Shown in pieces: positions 42,287-52,712 of a stretch of 64,000 bases of DNA (positions are counted from its first letter, which is position 1; every line of letters starts with the position of its first letter). The translations under genes and the position numbers were made by a program. The notes under the pieces are model-generated. The model made no database searches. It had not been told where the DNA came from and saw nothing but the letters and a program-made list of their open reading frames with translations. Origin of the DNA: Candidatus Segatella papionis (GTDB lineage: Bacteria; Bacteroidota; Bacteroidia; Bacteroidales; Bacteroidaceae); the NCBI GenBank assembly GCA_002297965.1, contig DBLF01000123.1:27710-91709 (forward strand), read 5' to 3'.

Positions 42287-43663
42287 TTATTTTGCTTCTA
42301 GAATCTTTGTGATTTCAGGGACGTAGTTGTCCAAGTCGCCTGCTCCCAGTACGATGAGTACATCGAAGTCTCTGCTTTTCACCAAGTTGAGTACGTCTTC
42401 CTTGTGAATCATGCTCTTTTCCACGCCTGGTTTCAGGTTGTCGTAGATGAGCTTGGATGTTACGCCTGGGATTGGCTTTTCACGAGCAGGATAGATGTCA
42501 CAGAGAATGACTTCGTCAAGAAGACTCAGGCTGTTGGCAAAGTCTTTGTAGAAGTCACGAGTGCGTGTGTAGAGGTGTGGCTGGAAGATGGCTGTGATTT
42601 TGCGATCTTTATAAAGCTCACGGATGCTCTTGGCGCTTTGGTATATCTCCTTAGGATGGTGTGCGTAGTCTGAGAGGAACACGTGCTTGTCGTTTTTAAT
42701 CTTGAAGTCGAAGCGGCGTTCTACACCTTCGTACGTCTTCATACCCTTGCGCAGTTCATCGGCTGTGCAGCCGTTCAACTGTGCCATTGCCATGGCTGCC
42801 ACACCGTTCTCGATGTTGATTGGCACAGGCTGACCGAGTTCTACGCCTGTTACGTTTTCGATTGGTGAGATGAAGTCGAATGTAATCTCGCCATTGTCTA
42901 TCTTGATGTTTTCGGCATGGAAGTCCCCTTCGTTGAGGCTGTATTCATATACCTTGACTCCATCCTGCACGTGCTGCTTCATTTCCAAATCCTTGTGGAT
43001 GATGAGTGCACCGCCTGGCTGGATGAGTTCCGTGTAATGACGGAAGCTTTCGAGATATGCCTCTTTGGTGCCATAAATGTCGAGATGATCAGGGTCTGTG
43101 GCTGTGATGACGCTCATCCAAGGGCGCAACCAGTGGAAGCTACGGTCGAATTCATCAGCCTCGATTACCACATAGTCGCTCTTGTCGGAGAGGATATAGT
43201 TGGTGCCATAGTTCTTGGAGATTCCGCCGAGGAATGCATTACAGTCGATGTGACTCTGGTGCATAATATGGGCGCACATGGTAGATGTGGTAGTCTTGCC
43301 ATGGGTGCCGGCGACACACAGCCCCTTGTGGGTACGGGTCAAGGTTCCCAGTACCTGGGCACGTTTCTCGATGGTGAATCCGTTTTCGTGGAAATACACC
43401 AGTTCTTTGTGCTCGGCAGGGATGGCGGGAGTATAGACTACCAATGTTGTTTTGGCATCCTTGCAAGCCTCTGGGATGAGATCTACATTCTCCTCGTAGT
43501 GGATGAGCATTCCCTCTTTCTCCAAGTCGTGGGTGAGATTGGAAGGGGTCTTGTCATATCCTGCTACTACCAACTTCTTGTTGAGGAAGTATCTTGCGAT
43601 GGCGCTCATTCCGATACCGCCAGCTCCAACGAAATAAACTGCTTTAATATCTTTGATTTCCAT
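42287..43663 (-). CDS. murC: UDP-N-acetylmuramate--L-alanine ligase
   Basis: This 458-residue Mur ligase adds L-Ala to UDP-MurNAc. The N-terminal Rossmann region is VYFVGAGGIGMSAIARYF, the ATP loop CVAGTHGKTTTSTMCAHI, and the central domain has VIEADEFDRSF and HLDIYGT. It overlaps the murG stop by one base, so the two are translationally linked. Cytoplasmic, fourth-last gene of the cluster. Confidence 0.95.
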   Translation of the reverse strand: MEIKDIKAVYFVGAGGIGMSAIARYFLNKKLVVAGYDKTPSNLTHDLEKEGMLIHYEENVDLIPEACKDAKTTLVVYTPAIPAEHKELVYFHENGFTIEKRAQVLGTLTRTHKGLCVAGTHGKTTTSTMCAHIMHQSHIDCNAFLGGISKNYGTNYILSDKSDYVVIEADEFDRSFHWLRPWMSVITATDPDHLDIYGTKEAYLESFRHYTELIQPGGALIIHKDLEMKQHVQDGVKVYEYSLNEGDFHAENIKIDNGEITFDFISPIENVTGVELGQPVPINIENGVAAMAMAQLNGCTADELRKGMKTYEGVERRFDFKIKNDKHVFLSDYAHHPKEIYQSAKSIRELYKDRKITAIFQPHLYTRTRDFYKDFANSLSLLDEVILCDIYPAREKPIPGVTSKLIYDNLKPGVEKSMIHKEDVLNLVKSRDFDVLIVLGAGDLDNYVPEITKILEAK

Positions 43664-44781
43664 TATTTTGTTGCTAATTTTATTACTTCGTCGGCGATGA
43701 CGTCGGCAGAGTTCTTTAATCCTAATTTCTTGATGTTTTCACTGAGTGATGCTAGCTTAGCCTCGTCTTTTACGGTTTCGATGGCTTTCTTCAGCAAGAC
43801 CTGTGGTGCTTCCACGTCCTTTACGTAAATGGCTGCGTCCTTGTTGACCAATGCCATGGCATTCTTGGTCTGATGGTCTTCTGCCACGTTAGGGCTAGGA
43901 ACAAGTATGACAGGCTTACCGATGAGGCAGAACTCGCTGATGCTGCTGGCACCGGCACGGCTGATGACGAGGTCGGCTGCCTTGTATGCAGCGCCCATAT
44001 CGCTGATGAAGTCTGTAACCTTGAGCATTGGCAATTCTGCTTCCTTTCCTTTCAACTGCTCCATGATGGCGGCGTTGTAATATTTACCTGTTTGCCAGAT
44101 AAACTGCACGCCACTTTCCTTCACCAGGTCGAGGTGCTGTAGAATACTCTCGTTGATGGTTCTTGCGCCGAGGCTACCGCCTACGAGCAAGATGGTCTTT
44201 TTGTCTGGGTCCAGTCCGAATTGCTTGCGTGCTTCTTCCTTGGTGATGGTTGTCTCCAGTACATTCTGTCGTACTGGGTTTCCCGTCATGATAATCTTGT
44301 CGGCAGGGAAGAATCTCTCCATTCCTTCGTAAGCCACGCATATCTTTTCTGCCTTCTTCGCCAAGAGCTTGTTGGTTACACCTGCGTATGAGTTTTGCTC
44401 CTGGATGAGGCAAGGTATTCCTTTGCTTGCGCAAACGTTGAGTGTAGGGCCGCTGGCATATCCGCCCACGCCTACCGCAGCCATTGGCTTGAACTTCTTG
44501 ATGATGTTCTTTGCCATGTGCTGGCTTTTCCATATCTTGAAGAGCACGGCGATGTTCTTGAGCAGGTGCTTTCTGTCGAATCCGCAGATAGGCAATCCTT
44601 TGATTTCATAGCCAGCGGCTGGTACTCGCTGCATTTCCATTCTGCCGAGTGCTCCTACAAACAAAATCTTGGCATCAGGGCGCTTTGCCTTGATGGCGTT
44701 TGCGATAGAAACGGCTGGGAAAATATGACCTCCTGTGCCGCCTCCACTTATGATGATTCTTAATTCATTATTCATATCCAT
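43663..44781 (-). CDS. murG: Lipid II synthase MurG (GlcNAc transferase)
   Basis: The 372-residue GT28 glycosyltransferase moves GlcNAc from UDP-GlcNAc to lipid I. It carries the glycine loops IISGGGTGGHIFPAVSIANA and GGSLGARTINE, and the donor-binding ISRAGASSISEFCLIGKPVILVPSPNVAEDHQTKNA. A second ATG at 44775 (MNNELRI) is an equally good start. It lies 96 bases after ftsW. Confidence 0.95.
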   Translation of the reverse strand: MDMNNELRIIISGGGTGGHIFPAVSIANAIKAKRPDAKILFVGALGRMEMQRVPAAGYEIKGLPICGFDRKHLLKNIAVLFKIWKSQHMAKNIIKKFKPMAAVGVGGYASGPTLNVCASKGIPCLIQEQNSYAGVTNKLLAKKAEKICVAYEGMERFFPADKIIMTGNPVRQNVLETTITKEEARKQFGLDPDKKTILLVGGSLGARTINESILQHLDLVKESGVQFIWQTGKYYNAAIMEQLKGKEAELPMLKVTDFISDMGAAYKAADLVISRAGASSISEFCLIGKPVILVPSPNVAEDHQTKNAMALVNKDAAIYVKDVEAPQVLLKKAIETVKDEAKLASLSENIKKLGLKNSADVIADEVIKLATK

Positions 44782-44877
44782 TCTTGTTTATGACCCAAGG
44801 GTCAACAATTCCAACGCAAAGGTAAGCAAAAAAATCCATTTAATGGCAATTTTTACCTAATTTTAGATAGTCTTTTT

Positions 44878-46155
44878 TTATGCAACTGCAAATTTGTCAA
44901 GATTTGCTTCATTTTGAGGCATTTCTTTCTTCTTTGCAGTCCTGCTGATGCTTAAAATGACTCCCAAATAGAGACAGTTGATGATGGTGGAGGTTCCACC
45001 TCTACTGATGAGCGGTAGTGGTTGTCCTGTAACTGGTGCCAACCCTACGGCAACAGCCATGTTAAACAGGGCTTGTACTACCAGCATGATGGCAAGTCCC
45101 ATACATAGGAAAGCTGGGAAAGTATTCTCGCATCTGTTGGCTATCCTGCCAGCTCTGAAGAGCAAGATGATGTACAAAAATGCCACGAACACGGCTCCCC
45201 ATATACCCATTTCCTCTATGATGATGGCATAGATGAAGTCGGAGAATGCTTGCGAGAGGAAGTCTCGTTCCACGGAGTTGCCTGGTCCTTTTCCTACGAT
45301 GTTGGATGAGGCTATGGCGATGTTGGCATGCGCCACTTGGGCGTCTTTGTCCAGGTCCACGTCTTCTGGGGCTACCGACTTGGAGTCCAAGAACTTGTCA
45401 ATGCGGGCCTTCCATGTGTCGGCACGGTGGAACATTTTTTGGGCCATGCCTGGCTCATCTTTGTCCTGTTCGATATTTTCGGTCAGCGTATTTTCGGGTT
45501 TGGCGTTCGTATCTCCTTTGTCTTCTCCCACAATCATGACGGCTGCGAAGATGACGCAGACAAAGATGATTACACTACCAACAAGCTTCCCTAGTTGCTT
45601 CATGGGCACTCTTCCGATGATCATCATGCATAAGATGGTGACACAGAGAAGCATGGCGGTGGACAGGTTCTCCAGTCCGATGAGAAACACGAAGGGGCTA
45701 CAAGCAGTTAGCACATACTTGTAGGCTCTTCGGTCGGCACCATTCGATGTTTGCATGGCACTGAGAATTTGGGCCACTACCAGGACTACTGCTCCTTTGG
45801 CTATCTCGGATGGCTGGAACTGGATACCTACGAAGTTTACCCAACGAGAGGCTCCGTTGGTAGATTGTCCTGCCACCAATACCCATATCAGCATGATAAG
45901 GGATGGAATGATGATAAAAGGTGTGGTAATCTTGAAATACTTGCACTTAACCTTGAGCATACATATCATGGTGCCTAAGCCCATTAACAGCAGACCTACG
46001 TGGCGGATGACCGGAGCCATGTAGTTTCCGCTTTGGTATGACAGAGAGCTGGAGGCAGAATACACCTCCACGATGCTGATCATACAGAGAAAGAAGAAAA
46101 CCATCCAGATTACCTTGTCTCCCTTGAATATGTTGCCTATGGTCTTATTGTTCAT
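44878..46155 (-). CDS. ftsW: Lipid II polymerase FtsW (SEDS family)
   Basis: The 425-residue multi-pass membrane protein polymerises septal peptidoglycan with the FtsI transpeptidase. It has the SEDS segment FQPSEIAKGAVVLVVAQIL and the end PLISRGGTSTIINCLYLGVILSISR. A long extracytoplasmic loop (about 205-290, rich in Asp/Lys/Glu) sits before FLSQAFSDFIYAIIIEEMG, as in other Bacteroidota FtsW. Confidence 0.94.
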   Translation of the reverse strand: MNNKTIGNIFKGDKVIWMVFFFLCMISIVEVYSASSSLSYQSGNYMAPVIRHVGLLLMGLGTMICMLKVKCKYFKITTPFIIIPSLIMLIWVLVAGQSTNGASRWVNFVGIQFQPSEIAKGAVVLVVAQILSAMQTSNGADRRAYKYVLTACSPFVFLIGLENLSTAMLLCVTILCMMIIGRVPMKQLGKLVGSVIIFVCVIFAAVMIVGEDKGDTNAKPENTLTENIEQDKDEPGMAQKMFHRADTWKARIDKFLDSKSVAPEDVDLDKDAQVAHANIAIASSNIVGKGPGNSVERDFLSQAFSDFIYAIIIEEMGIWGAVFVAFLYIILLFRAGRIANRCENTFPAFLCMGLAIMLVVQALFNMAVAVGLAPVTGQPLPLISRGGTSTIINCLYLGVILSISRTAKKKEMPQNEANLDKFAVA

Positions 46156-46238
46156 TTTCCTAAGTTTGTTCTTTCTGTTATGATGAGAAGTGGAGGAGTA
46201 GAGGGATTTTCCCCCTGCTCCTTCGCTTTTTTATCTGA

Positions 46239-47576
46239 TTATTCTCCGATGGCTCTAGCCAATGCCTTGAACTGCTCGCCTCGGTCTTCCATGTTCTTGA
46301 AGAGGTCGAAGCTTGCGCAGCATGGGCTGAGCAATACGGTGTCGCCTGGCTTCGCCAGTTCCTGGCAAGCTGCCACGCAGTCTTTCATGCTGTGGGTGTC
46401 GCGTACAGGGATGCCAAGCTCGTCGAAGTTGTCGTGCAACTTCTTGTTGTCGGCTCCGAGATATACGATGCCCGCACACTTCTGCTTCACCAAGTCCTTG
46501 ATTTGGTTGTAGTCGTTGCCCTTGTCCTTACCGCCCAAGATGAGGATGGTAGGGGTAGTCATGCTCTCCAAGGCGTACCAGCAAGCATCTACGTTGGTGG
46601 CCTTTGAGTCGTTTACGTAATATACTCCCTTGAACTTGCCTACTTTCTCCAGTCGGTGTTCCACGCCAGGGAAGTCGCTCAAGCCCTTGTGCAAGGTTTC
46701 CTTGTCAATGCCCACGATGTTGCATGCCAGTGCGGCTGCCAAACTGTTGTAGATGTTGTGCTTGCCGCTGAGGCTCATGTCTGCCTGTGGCATCTCGAAG
46801 TGGGTAGGGAAGTCGAGTGTGAACTTGCCGTTGTCGATGTATCCCACTGTGCCCTCTTCCTTGGTCTCGGCGAAGGCGCAGAGGTGACTCTTGAGGTCGT
46901 ACTTCTTGATTTCCTTGGTCACGATTGGGTCGTCGTTCCAGTAGATGAAGCTGTCTTCCTCTGTTTGGTTCTGGGTGATGCGCATCTTGGCATCGATATA
47001 GTTCTGCATCTTGAACTCATAGCGATCCAAATGGTCTGGCGTGATGTTGAGCAGGATGGCTACGTTGGCACGGAACTTATACATGTTGTCGAGCTGGAAA
47101 CTACTCAATTCGATGACATAGTACTTGTGCGGAGTCTCAGCCACCTGCAAGGCGAGGCTCTTGCCGATGTTGCCCGCCAAGCCAACGTCGTAACCCGCAG
47201 ACTTGATGATATGGTAAATCAGCGAAGTGGTGGTGGTCTTGCCGTTGCTGCCGGTGATGCAAATCATCTTGGCATCGGTGTAGCGACCAGCGAACTCGAT
47301 TTCACTGATGATAGGAGTGCCCTTTGCCATCAACTTCTGAATCATCGGTGCCTCCTTAGGGATGCCCGGGCTCTTGATGACTTCGTCGGCATCTAGAATC
47401 TTCTCTTCTGTATGATGGCCCTCTTCCCACTCGATGTGGTGGTCGTCCATCAACTTCTTGTATTTGTCCTTGATTTTAGACATGTCGGAGACAAATACCT
47501 CGAAACCCTCCTTCTTTGCCAGCACGGCAGCACCTGCGCCGCTCTCGCCAGCTCCTAAAATTACAATTTTGCTCAT
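46239..47576 (-). CDS. murD: UDP-N-acetylmuramoylalanine--D-glutamate ligase
   Basis: The 445-residue Mur ligase adds D-Glu. It shows IVILGAGESGAGAAVLA at the N-terminus, the ATP loop CITGSNGKTTTTSLIYHI, LNITPDHLDRYEF and the C-terminal YVNDSKATNVDACWYAL and LLSPCCASFDLF. It lies 83 bases upstream of ftsW. Confidence 0.95.
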   Translation of the reverse strand: MSKIVILGAGESGAGAAVLAKKEGFEVFVSDMSKIKDKYKKLMDDHHIEWEEGHHTEEKILDADEVIKSPGIPKEAPMIQKLMAKGTPIISEIEFAGRYTDAKMICITGSNGKTTTTSLIYHIIKSAGYDVGLAGNIGKSLALQVAETPHKYYVIELSSFQLDNMYKFRANVAILLNITPDHLDRYEFKMQNYIDAKMRITQNQTEEDSFIYWNDDPIVTKEIKKYDLKSHLCAFAETKEEGTVGYIDNGKFTLDFPTHFEMPQADMSLSGKHNIYNSLAAALACNIVGIDKETLHKGLSDFPGVEHRLEKVGKFKGVYYVNDSKATNVDACWYALESMTTPTILILGGKDKGNDYNQIKDLVKQKCAGIVYLGADNKKLHDNFDELGIPVRDTHSMKDCVAACQELAKPGDTVLLSPCCASFDLFKNMEDRGEQFKALARAIGE

Positions 47577-47673
47577 ATTGTTATTTTATCTAACCTCCTT
47601 CCCCGAAGGGAGGAGGTATCTTTTTGTGTCGATTTTTTTGTTTCGGACGATATTATCCGTTTTTTATAAGACG

Positions 47674-48942
47674 TTATCTAATCTTCAATGTGATGATGGT
47701 CAATGCGGCGAGAATGATGGTCACGATCCAGAAGCGGATGGTAATCTTCGACTCGTGGAAGGCATTGTGTGGTTTCTTCCAGAGGTACTTGCAGTCTGGG
47801 TCGAGCTGGCTATCCTGGGTGCGGAAGTTATCGTGGATAGGGGTGCGCTTGAAGATGCGCTGCTTCACACCCTTTCGCTTGCCCAGCTTATAGTAGTACA
47901 CCTGTATCATTACGCTGAGGCTCTCCACGAAGAATATACCGCAGAGGATAGGCAACATCAACTCCTTGTGGATGATGATGGCACCCACGGCGATGATACC
48001 ACCGATGGTCAGCGAACCCGTATCGCCCATGAATACTTGGGCAGGGTAGGCATTGTACCAGAGGAAACCGATGAGTGCGCCGATGAAGGCGCAGAAGAAT
48101 ACCACCAACTCCTCGGAGCCAGGGATATACATGATGTTGAGGTAGGCGGCAAACTGGATGTGCGACGACACGTAAGCCAGGATGCCTAGTGCCACACCTA
48201 TGATGGCGGAGTTGCCGGCACACATTCCGTCCATACCATCGTTCAGGTTAGCACCGTTTGATACGGCAGTCACCACAAAGATGGTCATGATGACGAAGAG
48301 CACCCAACCTGCTGCCACCTTATACTTGCCGCAGAAGCTGGTTATCTTGCTGTAGTCCAGGTTGTGACCTTTGATGAATGGGATGGTGGTCTTCAGCGAC
48401 TTAGTGGCTTCTGTCCTGTGCTTAACCACCGTCTCCTGTCCCTGTCGCTCGATGGCGAGGTTCTCGTTCATCTTCACGTCAGGCGAAGCCCAGAGCACCA
48501 AGCCTACGATGAGACCGATGCCTACTTGTCCCACAATCTTGTATTTACCTTTCAAACCCTCTTTGTCACGCTTGAAAATCTTGATGAAGTCGTCCATGCC
48601 GCCCAGGAAACCGAGCCACACGGTGGTGATGATCATCAGGATGAGATAGATGTTGCGCAGACGACCGAGCAAGAGCACTGGTACGAGGATGGCAAGGATG
48701 ATGATGACACCACCCATGGATGGCACACCAATCTTCTTGACGCCGAATGGGTCGATGCTGGCATCACGCTGAGTCTCTGTGATTTGCTTGCTCTTGAGGT
48801 ACTTGATGAATTTCTCACCAAACCAAGCAGAGATAATCAGTGACAATATAAGTGCGAGCAGGGCACGGAATGAGATGTAGCCCCACATGTGAGAACCTGT
48901 GATTCCCCATTGCTCCAGAAATCTAAAGAGATAGTATAACAT
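47674..48942 (-). CDS. mraY: Phospho-N-acetylmuramoyl-pentapeptide transferase
   Basis: The 422-residue, ten-helix membrane enzyme makes lipid I. It has GGMDDFIKIFKRD, the catalytic NLNDGMDGMCAG, and FMGDTGSLTIGG. An insert of about 50 residues (KMNENLAIERQGQETVVKHRTEATKSL region) after the fifth helix is usual in Bacteroidota MraY. A short GC-rich hairpin at about 47592-47614 lies between it and murD. Confidence 0.95.
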   Translation of the reverse strand: MLYYLFRFLEQWGITGSHMWGYISFRALLALILSLIISAWFGEKFIKYLKSKQITETQRDASIDPFGVKKIGVPSMGGVIIILAILVPVLLLGRLRNIYLILMIITTVWLGFLGGMDDFIKIFKRDKEGLKGKYKIVGQVGIGLIVGLVLWASPDVKMNENLAIERQGQETVVKHRTEATKSLKTTIPFIKGHNLDYSKITSFCGKYKVAAGWVLFVIMTIFVVTAVSNGANLNDGMDGMCAGNSAIIGVALGILAYVSSHIQFAAYLNIMYIPGSEELVVFFCAFIGALIGFLWYNAYPAQVFMGDTGSLTIGGIIAVGAIIIHKELMLPILCGIFFVESLSVMIQVYYYKLGKRKGVKQRIFKRTPIHDNFRTQDSQLDPDCKYLWKKPHNAFHESKITIRFWIVTIILAALTIITLKIR

Positions 48943-48979
48943 TCTTTCTTTTGCTACTTTAATTTACTATTCTTGTTTC

Positions 48980-50443
48980 TTATTTCTGAGGAATGCCAAA
49001 GATGTCGCGGAGCACTTCCTTGTCGTCGAAGTGGTGCTTTACGCCCTTCACATCCTGATAGTTCTCGTGTCCCTTGCCGGCAACGAGGATTACGTCGCCC
49101 TTCTGAGCCATCATGCAGGCTGTGCGGATGGCTTCCTTGCGGTCCACGATGCTTACCACCTTCTTCATCTGTTGGGCATTGAGACCAGCGAGCATGTCGT
49201 TGATGATGTCTTGTGGTTCCTCGAAGCGTGGGTTGTCGCTGGTGATGATGACCTTGTCGCTCTGTTTTACAGCCTCTTGTGCCATCAGAGGGCGCTTGCC
49301 TTTGTCACGGTTTCCGCCGGCACCACATACGGTGATGACGTGTCCGCCCTTGCCGTCGAGCACTTCGTGGATGGCGTTGAGCACATTCTCCAGGGCATCA
49401 GGTGTGTGGGCGTAATCTACGATGGCTGTATATCCGTCTGGCGACTGGATTGGCTCCAATCTTCCGCTTACGCTGTGCAGGGTGCTCATCACTACGAGAA
49501 TGTCTTCTGGCTGTTTGCCGAGCATGATGGCTGCGCCATATACGGCGAGCAGATTGCTCACATTGAACTTGCCGATGAACTGTACGCCTACCTCTCTGCC
49601 GTCTATCTCCAGGTACATGCCGCCGAAGTGACACTCCAGAATCTTCGCCTTGAAGTCTGCCATGGTGCGGGTAGAGTAGGTCTTGATGGTTGCCTTGGTG
49701 TTCTGAACCATAATCATGCCGTTCTTGTCGTCGGCGTTGGTGATGGCAAAGGCAGTCTTAGGCAGGCCATCGAAGAATGCCTTCTTGGCGTTGCGATAGT
49801 TCTCGAAAGTCTTGTGGTAGTCGAGGTGGTCGCGGGTCAAGTTAGTGAAGATGCCGCCTGTGAAGTTCAATCCGCCGATGCGCTTCTGAGCGATGGCGTG
49901 CGAAGAACACTCCATGAAGGCATATTCACAACCAGCCTCCACCATCTTGCCCAAAAGCTCGTTCAGCTCGATAGGGTCTGGTGTGGTGTGGTCGGCAGGG
50001 ATAGCCTCGTCCTCGATGTAGTTGCAAACGGTAGAGAGCAATCCGCACTTGTGTCCGAACTTGCGGAACATGTTATATAATAAGGTGGCGATGGTGGTCT
50101 TGCCATTGGTGCCCGTCACGCCAACCAACTTCAATTTTCTGGATGGGTCGCCATAGAAGAGTGTGGCAACCTTGCCCACAGCATCCTCCGTGCTCTCCAC
50201 CTGGATGTAAGTTACGCCTTCAGCCTTTTCCTCAGGCATGTCCTCGCAGAGCACCGACTTGGCACCTAGCTCGATAGCCTTAGGGATAAACTTGTGTCCA
50301 TCTACCTGTGTTCCCTTCATAGCAACGAATAGATGTCCATCTTTAATCTTGCGAGAGTCGATGTTTACACCCGACACTTCAACGTTTGCATCGCCGACAA
50401 TCTGAATCGGCTCGATGTTTTTGAGTAATTCTTGTAACTTCAT
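48980..50443 (-). CDS. murE: UDP-MurNAc-tripeptide synthetase (meso-DAP adding)
   Basis: The 487-residue Mur ligase has ATP loop [18 protein letters not shown], the carbamylated-Lys region, and [10 protein letters not shown]. The DNPR motif indicates meso-diaminopimelate as the added amino acid. It is separated from ftsI by a 112-bp gap holding four AATGCATT palindromes. Confidence 0.95.
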   Translation of the reverse strand: MKLQELLKNIEPIQIVGDANVEVSGVNIDSRKIKDGHLFVAMKGTQVDGHKFIPKAIELGAKSVLCEDMPEEKAEGVTYIQVESTEDAVGKVATLFYGDPSRKLKLVGVTGTNGKTTIATLLYNMFRKFGHKCGLLSTVCNYIEDEAIPADHTTPDPIELNELLGKMVEAGCEYAFMECSSHAIAQKRIGGLNFTGGIFTNLTRDHLDYHKTFENYRNAKKAFFDGLPKTAFAITNADDKNGMIMVQNTKATIKTYSTRTMADFKAKILECHFGGMYLEIDGREVGVQFIGKFNVSNLLAVYGAAIMLGKQPEDILVVMSTLHSVSGRLEPIQSPDGYTAIVDYAHTPDALENVLNAIHEVLDGKGGHVITVCGAGGNRDKGKRPLMAQEAVKQSDKVIITSDNPRFEEPQDIINDMLAGLNAQQMKKVVSIVDRKEAIRTACMMAQKGDVILVAGKGHENYQDVKGVKHHFDDKEVLRDIFGIPQK

Positions 50444-50484
50444 ATTATGTTTTTTGTTTTGTTACACCTTATTATATATAGAGG

Positions 50485-50556
50485 AATGCATTATTATATT
50501 TAGAGAAATGCATTGTGTTAAAGAAATGCATTTTGTTATGTATAAAGGAATGCATT
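50485..50556. repeat. Four AATGCATT palindromes in the ftsI-murE gap
   Basis: AATGCATT occurs at 50485-50492, 50507-50514, 50525-50532 and 50549-50556, each preceded by AGAGG/AGAGA/AAAGA/AAAGG-like bases. The spacing is 22, 18 and 24 bp. The array fills the only long gap inside the otherwise compact cluster. Confidence 0.6.
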
Positions 50557-52712
50557 TAGTTCAATTCTATGGAACATACGGATCCCTTCTTGACTGGTGT
50601 CCCCGGCATGAGGCTCTGCTTGATGACTTTGCCTCTGCCGTAAATCTTGGTCTTGATGCCTCTGCTCTCCATGGCGAAGATGGCATCTCGGGCTCCCATG
50701 CCATAGATGTCTGGCACTGTTCCCTTGCCATATTGCTTCTCCCGGATGAGTCTCACGCTTCTGTTGCCCACTTTTTCTGCTTTTCCCCAGATAGGGTTGC
50801 CGTTGGCGTAGCTGCCGCTCCAGTTGGTGTTGGTTTTGATGCCCAGGTGGGTGAGCACATAGTCGGCGGCAAGCACATTGCCGTTTTTTACGTCGGGCAC
50901 GAAGATGGATGCGGAGTCCTTGGCATCCTTTACGTCGAGCTTCAGGCTTTGTGCCATGATGCCTTCGGCGATGTCGTGGAACACCTTTCCGCTCATGCTA
51001 CCTCCAGATGCTGGCAAGCCTGATTTCTGGATGCAAACGATGCAACTGTATCTTGGATTGTCGGCAGGGAAGTAGCCTGCGAAGCTCACCAAGTAGTTGG
51101 TTCCACCATTTTTGTAGCCGCCCGCACCTTTCGAAACTTGTGCGGTACCCGTCTTGCCCGCTACCTTGAAGTTAGGTGAGCCTGCTTTCTTTCCGAGTCC
51201 CACGCTCACCACTTGTTCCAAGATGGTTTGCAGCTCCTTGATGCTTTTAGGCTTGGCTATTTGTGGTCGCATCACCTCTGGTGGAAATTCCATGATGGTT
51301 TCTCCATTTTTCACCACCTTGCTCACGAATCTTGGTCGCATCATCTTTCCGTTGTTGGCGATGGTGTTGTAGAAGGTGAGGGTGGAGATAGGAGGTATCT
51401 GGGTCTCGTATCCGATGCTCATCCATGGCAAGCTGGTTTTCGCCCAGTTGTCATACTGCCCGTGGCTGTTTCTGTGAGGCATACGTATTCGGGCAGGTGT
51501 CGCACCCACGAGCGGAATCTTCAGGTCGTCGTGCAATCCTGTGCGGTAGATGCCCCTCACGAATTTCTCCGGATCATTGCGGTAGTGGTCGTCGATGATA
51601 CGGCTCACACCGATGTTGGAGCTATACCACAGGGTCTGTGGCAAGGTGAGCATGCCATATCCGCCTTTGCGCCAGTTGTGGTCCTTCATGTCTCTGCCGT
51701 ACATCTGCCATACGCCGCAGCCTGTCTCCACATGGTATGTGGTGTCCACCACGCCGTCGTCGAGTGCCACGAGGATGGAGGCTGGCTTGAACACCGAACC
51801 AGGCTCCAGGAGGTCGCTCACGGCATGGTTGTGAATCTCTCGATATTCGCCGTCGAAGCATTTCTCCATGTTTACGATGGCCTTGATGTCGCCCGTAGGT
51901 ACATCCATCACGATGGCTACGCCCACGTTGGCGTTGATTTCCTTCAGTTCCTCGATAAGCGAGCGCTCGGCTAGGTCTTGCATGCTCACGTCGATGGTGG
52001 TCACGATGTCTGCACCGTCGATAGGCGGTGTGTCGGTGATGTCAAGGAACTTGTTGCGTACCTTGCGGCGATGCACGATGCCGTTGGTTCCTCTCAGGAT
52101 GGAGTCATAGCTCAGCTCCAGTCCGAATCTCGCAGTATCCTTGGCGCCAAACATGGCGCCGATGGTGCGTCCTGCAAGCGAACCATAGGTGCGTGTGCGG
52201 GCATTGTATTCTTCCCAGTGGAATCCGCTCTTGTATGGTGACAGGCGGAATACTGGCAAATCTTTCACTTCCGTGAATGTATTATAGTCGATGCGGCTGC
52301 CATACACAGCCCAGTGGCGGCTCTTCTTGCCTCTTCCCTCGATGAGGTGACGCTTGAATTCCTCTGCGCTCTTGTCGGGGAATATCTTGTGGAGTCCTTG
52401 GCAGATGGAGTCTTGCTTCACGTTCCAGAGCGAGTCGTTGCCTGCCTCGCTGAGAGCCTGGAAGTCCATGAACACCTTAAACTCAGGCAGCGAGCTTGCC
52501 ATCAGTTGTCCGGCGCAGCTTAGGATGTTTCCTCGGTTTGGCTTCACGGTCACGGAGTCTCTCTTTTGTCGTTCAGCCACCTTCATCCAGTAGTCGTGCT
52601 TTGCCGTCATGATATAGAGTGCCTTGCCCACGATGGCTGTGGCTATCAGGGTCATGATGATGGCGATGGCGCTGTAGCGAGGCATTACTTTCTTATGGTC
52701 AAACTTGCTCAT
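50556..52712 (-). CDS. ftsI: Division-specific transpeptidase FtsI (PBP3 class B) with PASTA domain
   Basis: This 718-residue penicillin-binding protein has one N-terminal membrane segment (AIAIIMTLIATAIVGKALYIM), a dimerisation domain and a transpeptidase domain. Nucleophile S306 is in EPGSVFKPAS, with YSSN and AGKTGTAQ as the other two active-site motifs. A C-terminal PASTA-type domain (about 655-718, VPDIYGMGARDAIFAMESRG) is present. Its start overlaps the ftsL stop by 4 bases (ATGA). It crosslinks septal peptidoglycan with FtsW. Confidence 0.94.
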   Translation of the reverse strand: MSKFDHKKVMPRYSAIAIIMTLIATAIVGKALYIMTAKHDYWMKVAERQKRDSVTVKPNRGNILSCAGQLMASSLPEFKVFMDFQALSEAGNDSLWNVKQDSICQGLHKIFPDKSAEEFKRHLIEGRGKKSRHWAVYGSRIDYNTFTEVKDLPVFRLSPYKSGFHWEEYNARTRTYGSLAGRTIGAMFGAKDTARFGLELSYDSILRGTNGIVHRRKVRNKFLDITDTPPIDGADIVTTIDVSMQDLAERSLIEELKEINANVGVAIVMDVPTGDIKAIVNMEKCFDGEYREIHNHAVSDLLEPGSVFKPASILVALDDGVVDTTYHVETGCGVWQMYGRDMKDHNWRKGGYGMLTLPQTLWYSSNIGVSRIIDDHYRNDPEKFVRGIYRTGLHDDLKIPLVGATPARIRMPHRNSHGQYDNWAKTSLPWMSIGYETQIPPISTLTFYNTIANNGKMMRPRFVSKVVKNGETIMEFPPEVMRPQIAKPKSIKELQTILEQVVSVGLGKKAGSPNFKVAGKTGTAQVSKGAGGYKNGGTNYLVSFAGYFPADNPRYSCIVCIQKSGLPASGGSMSGKVFHDIAEGIMAQSLKLDVKDAKDSASIFVPDVKNGNVLAADYVLTHLGIKTNTNWSGSYANGNPIWGKAEKVGNRSVRLIREKQYGKGTVPDIYGMGARDAIFAMESRGIKTKIYGRGKVIKQSLMPGTPVKKGSVCSIELN

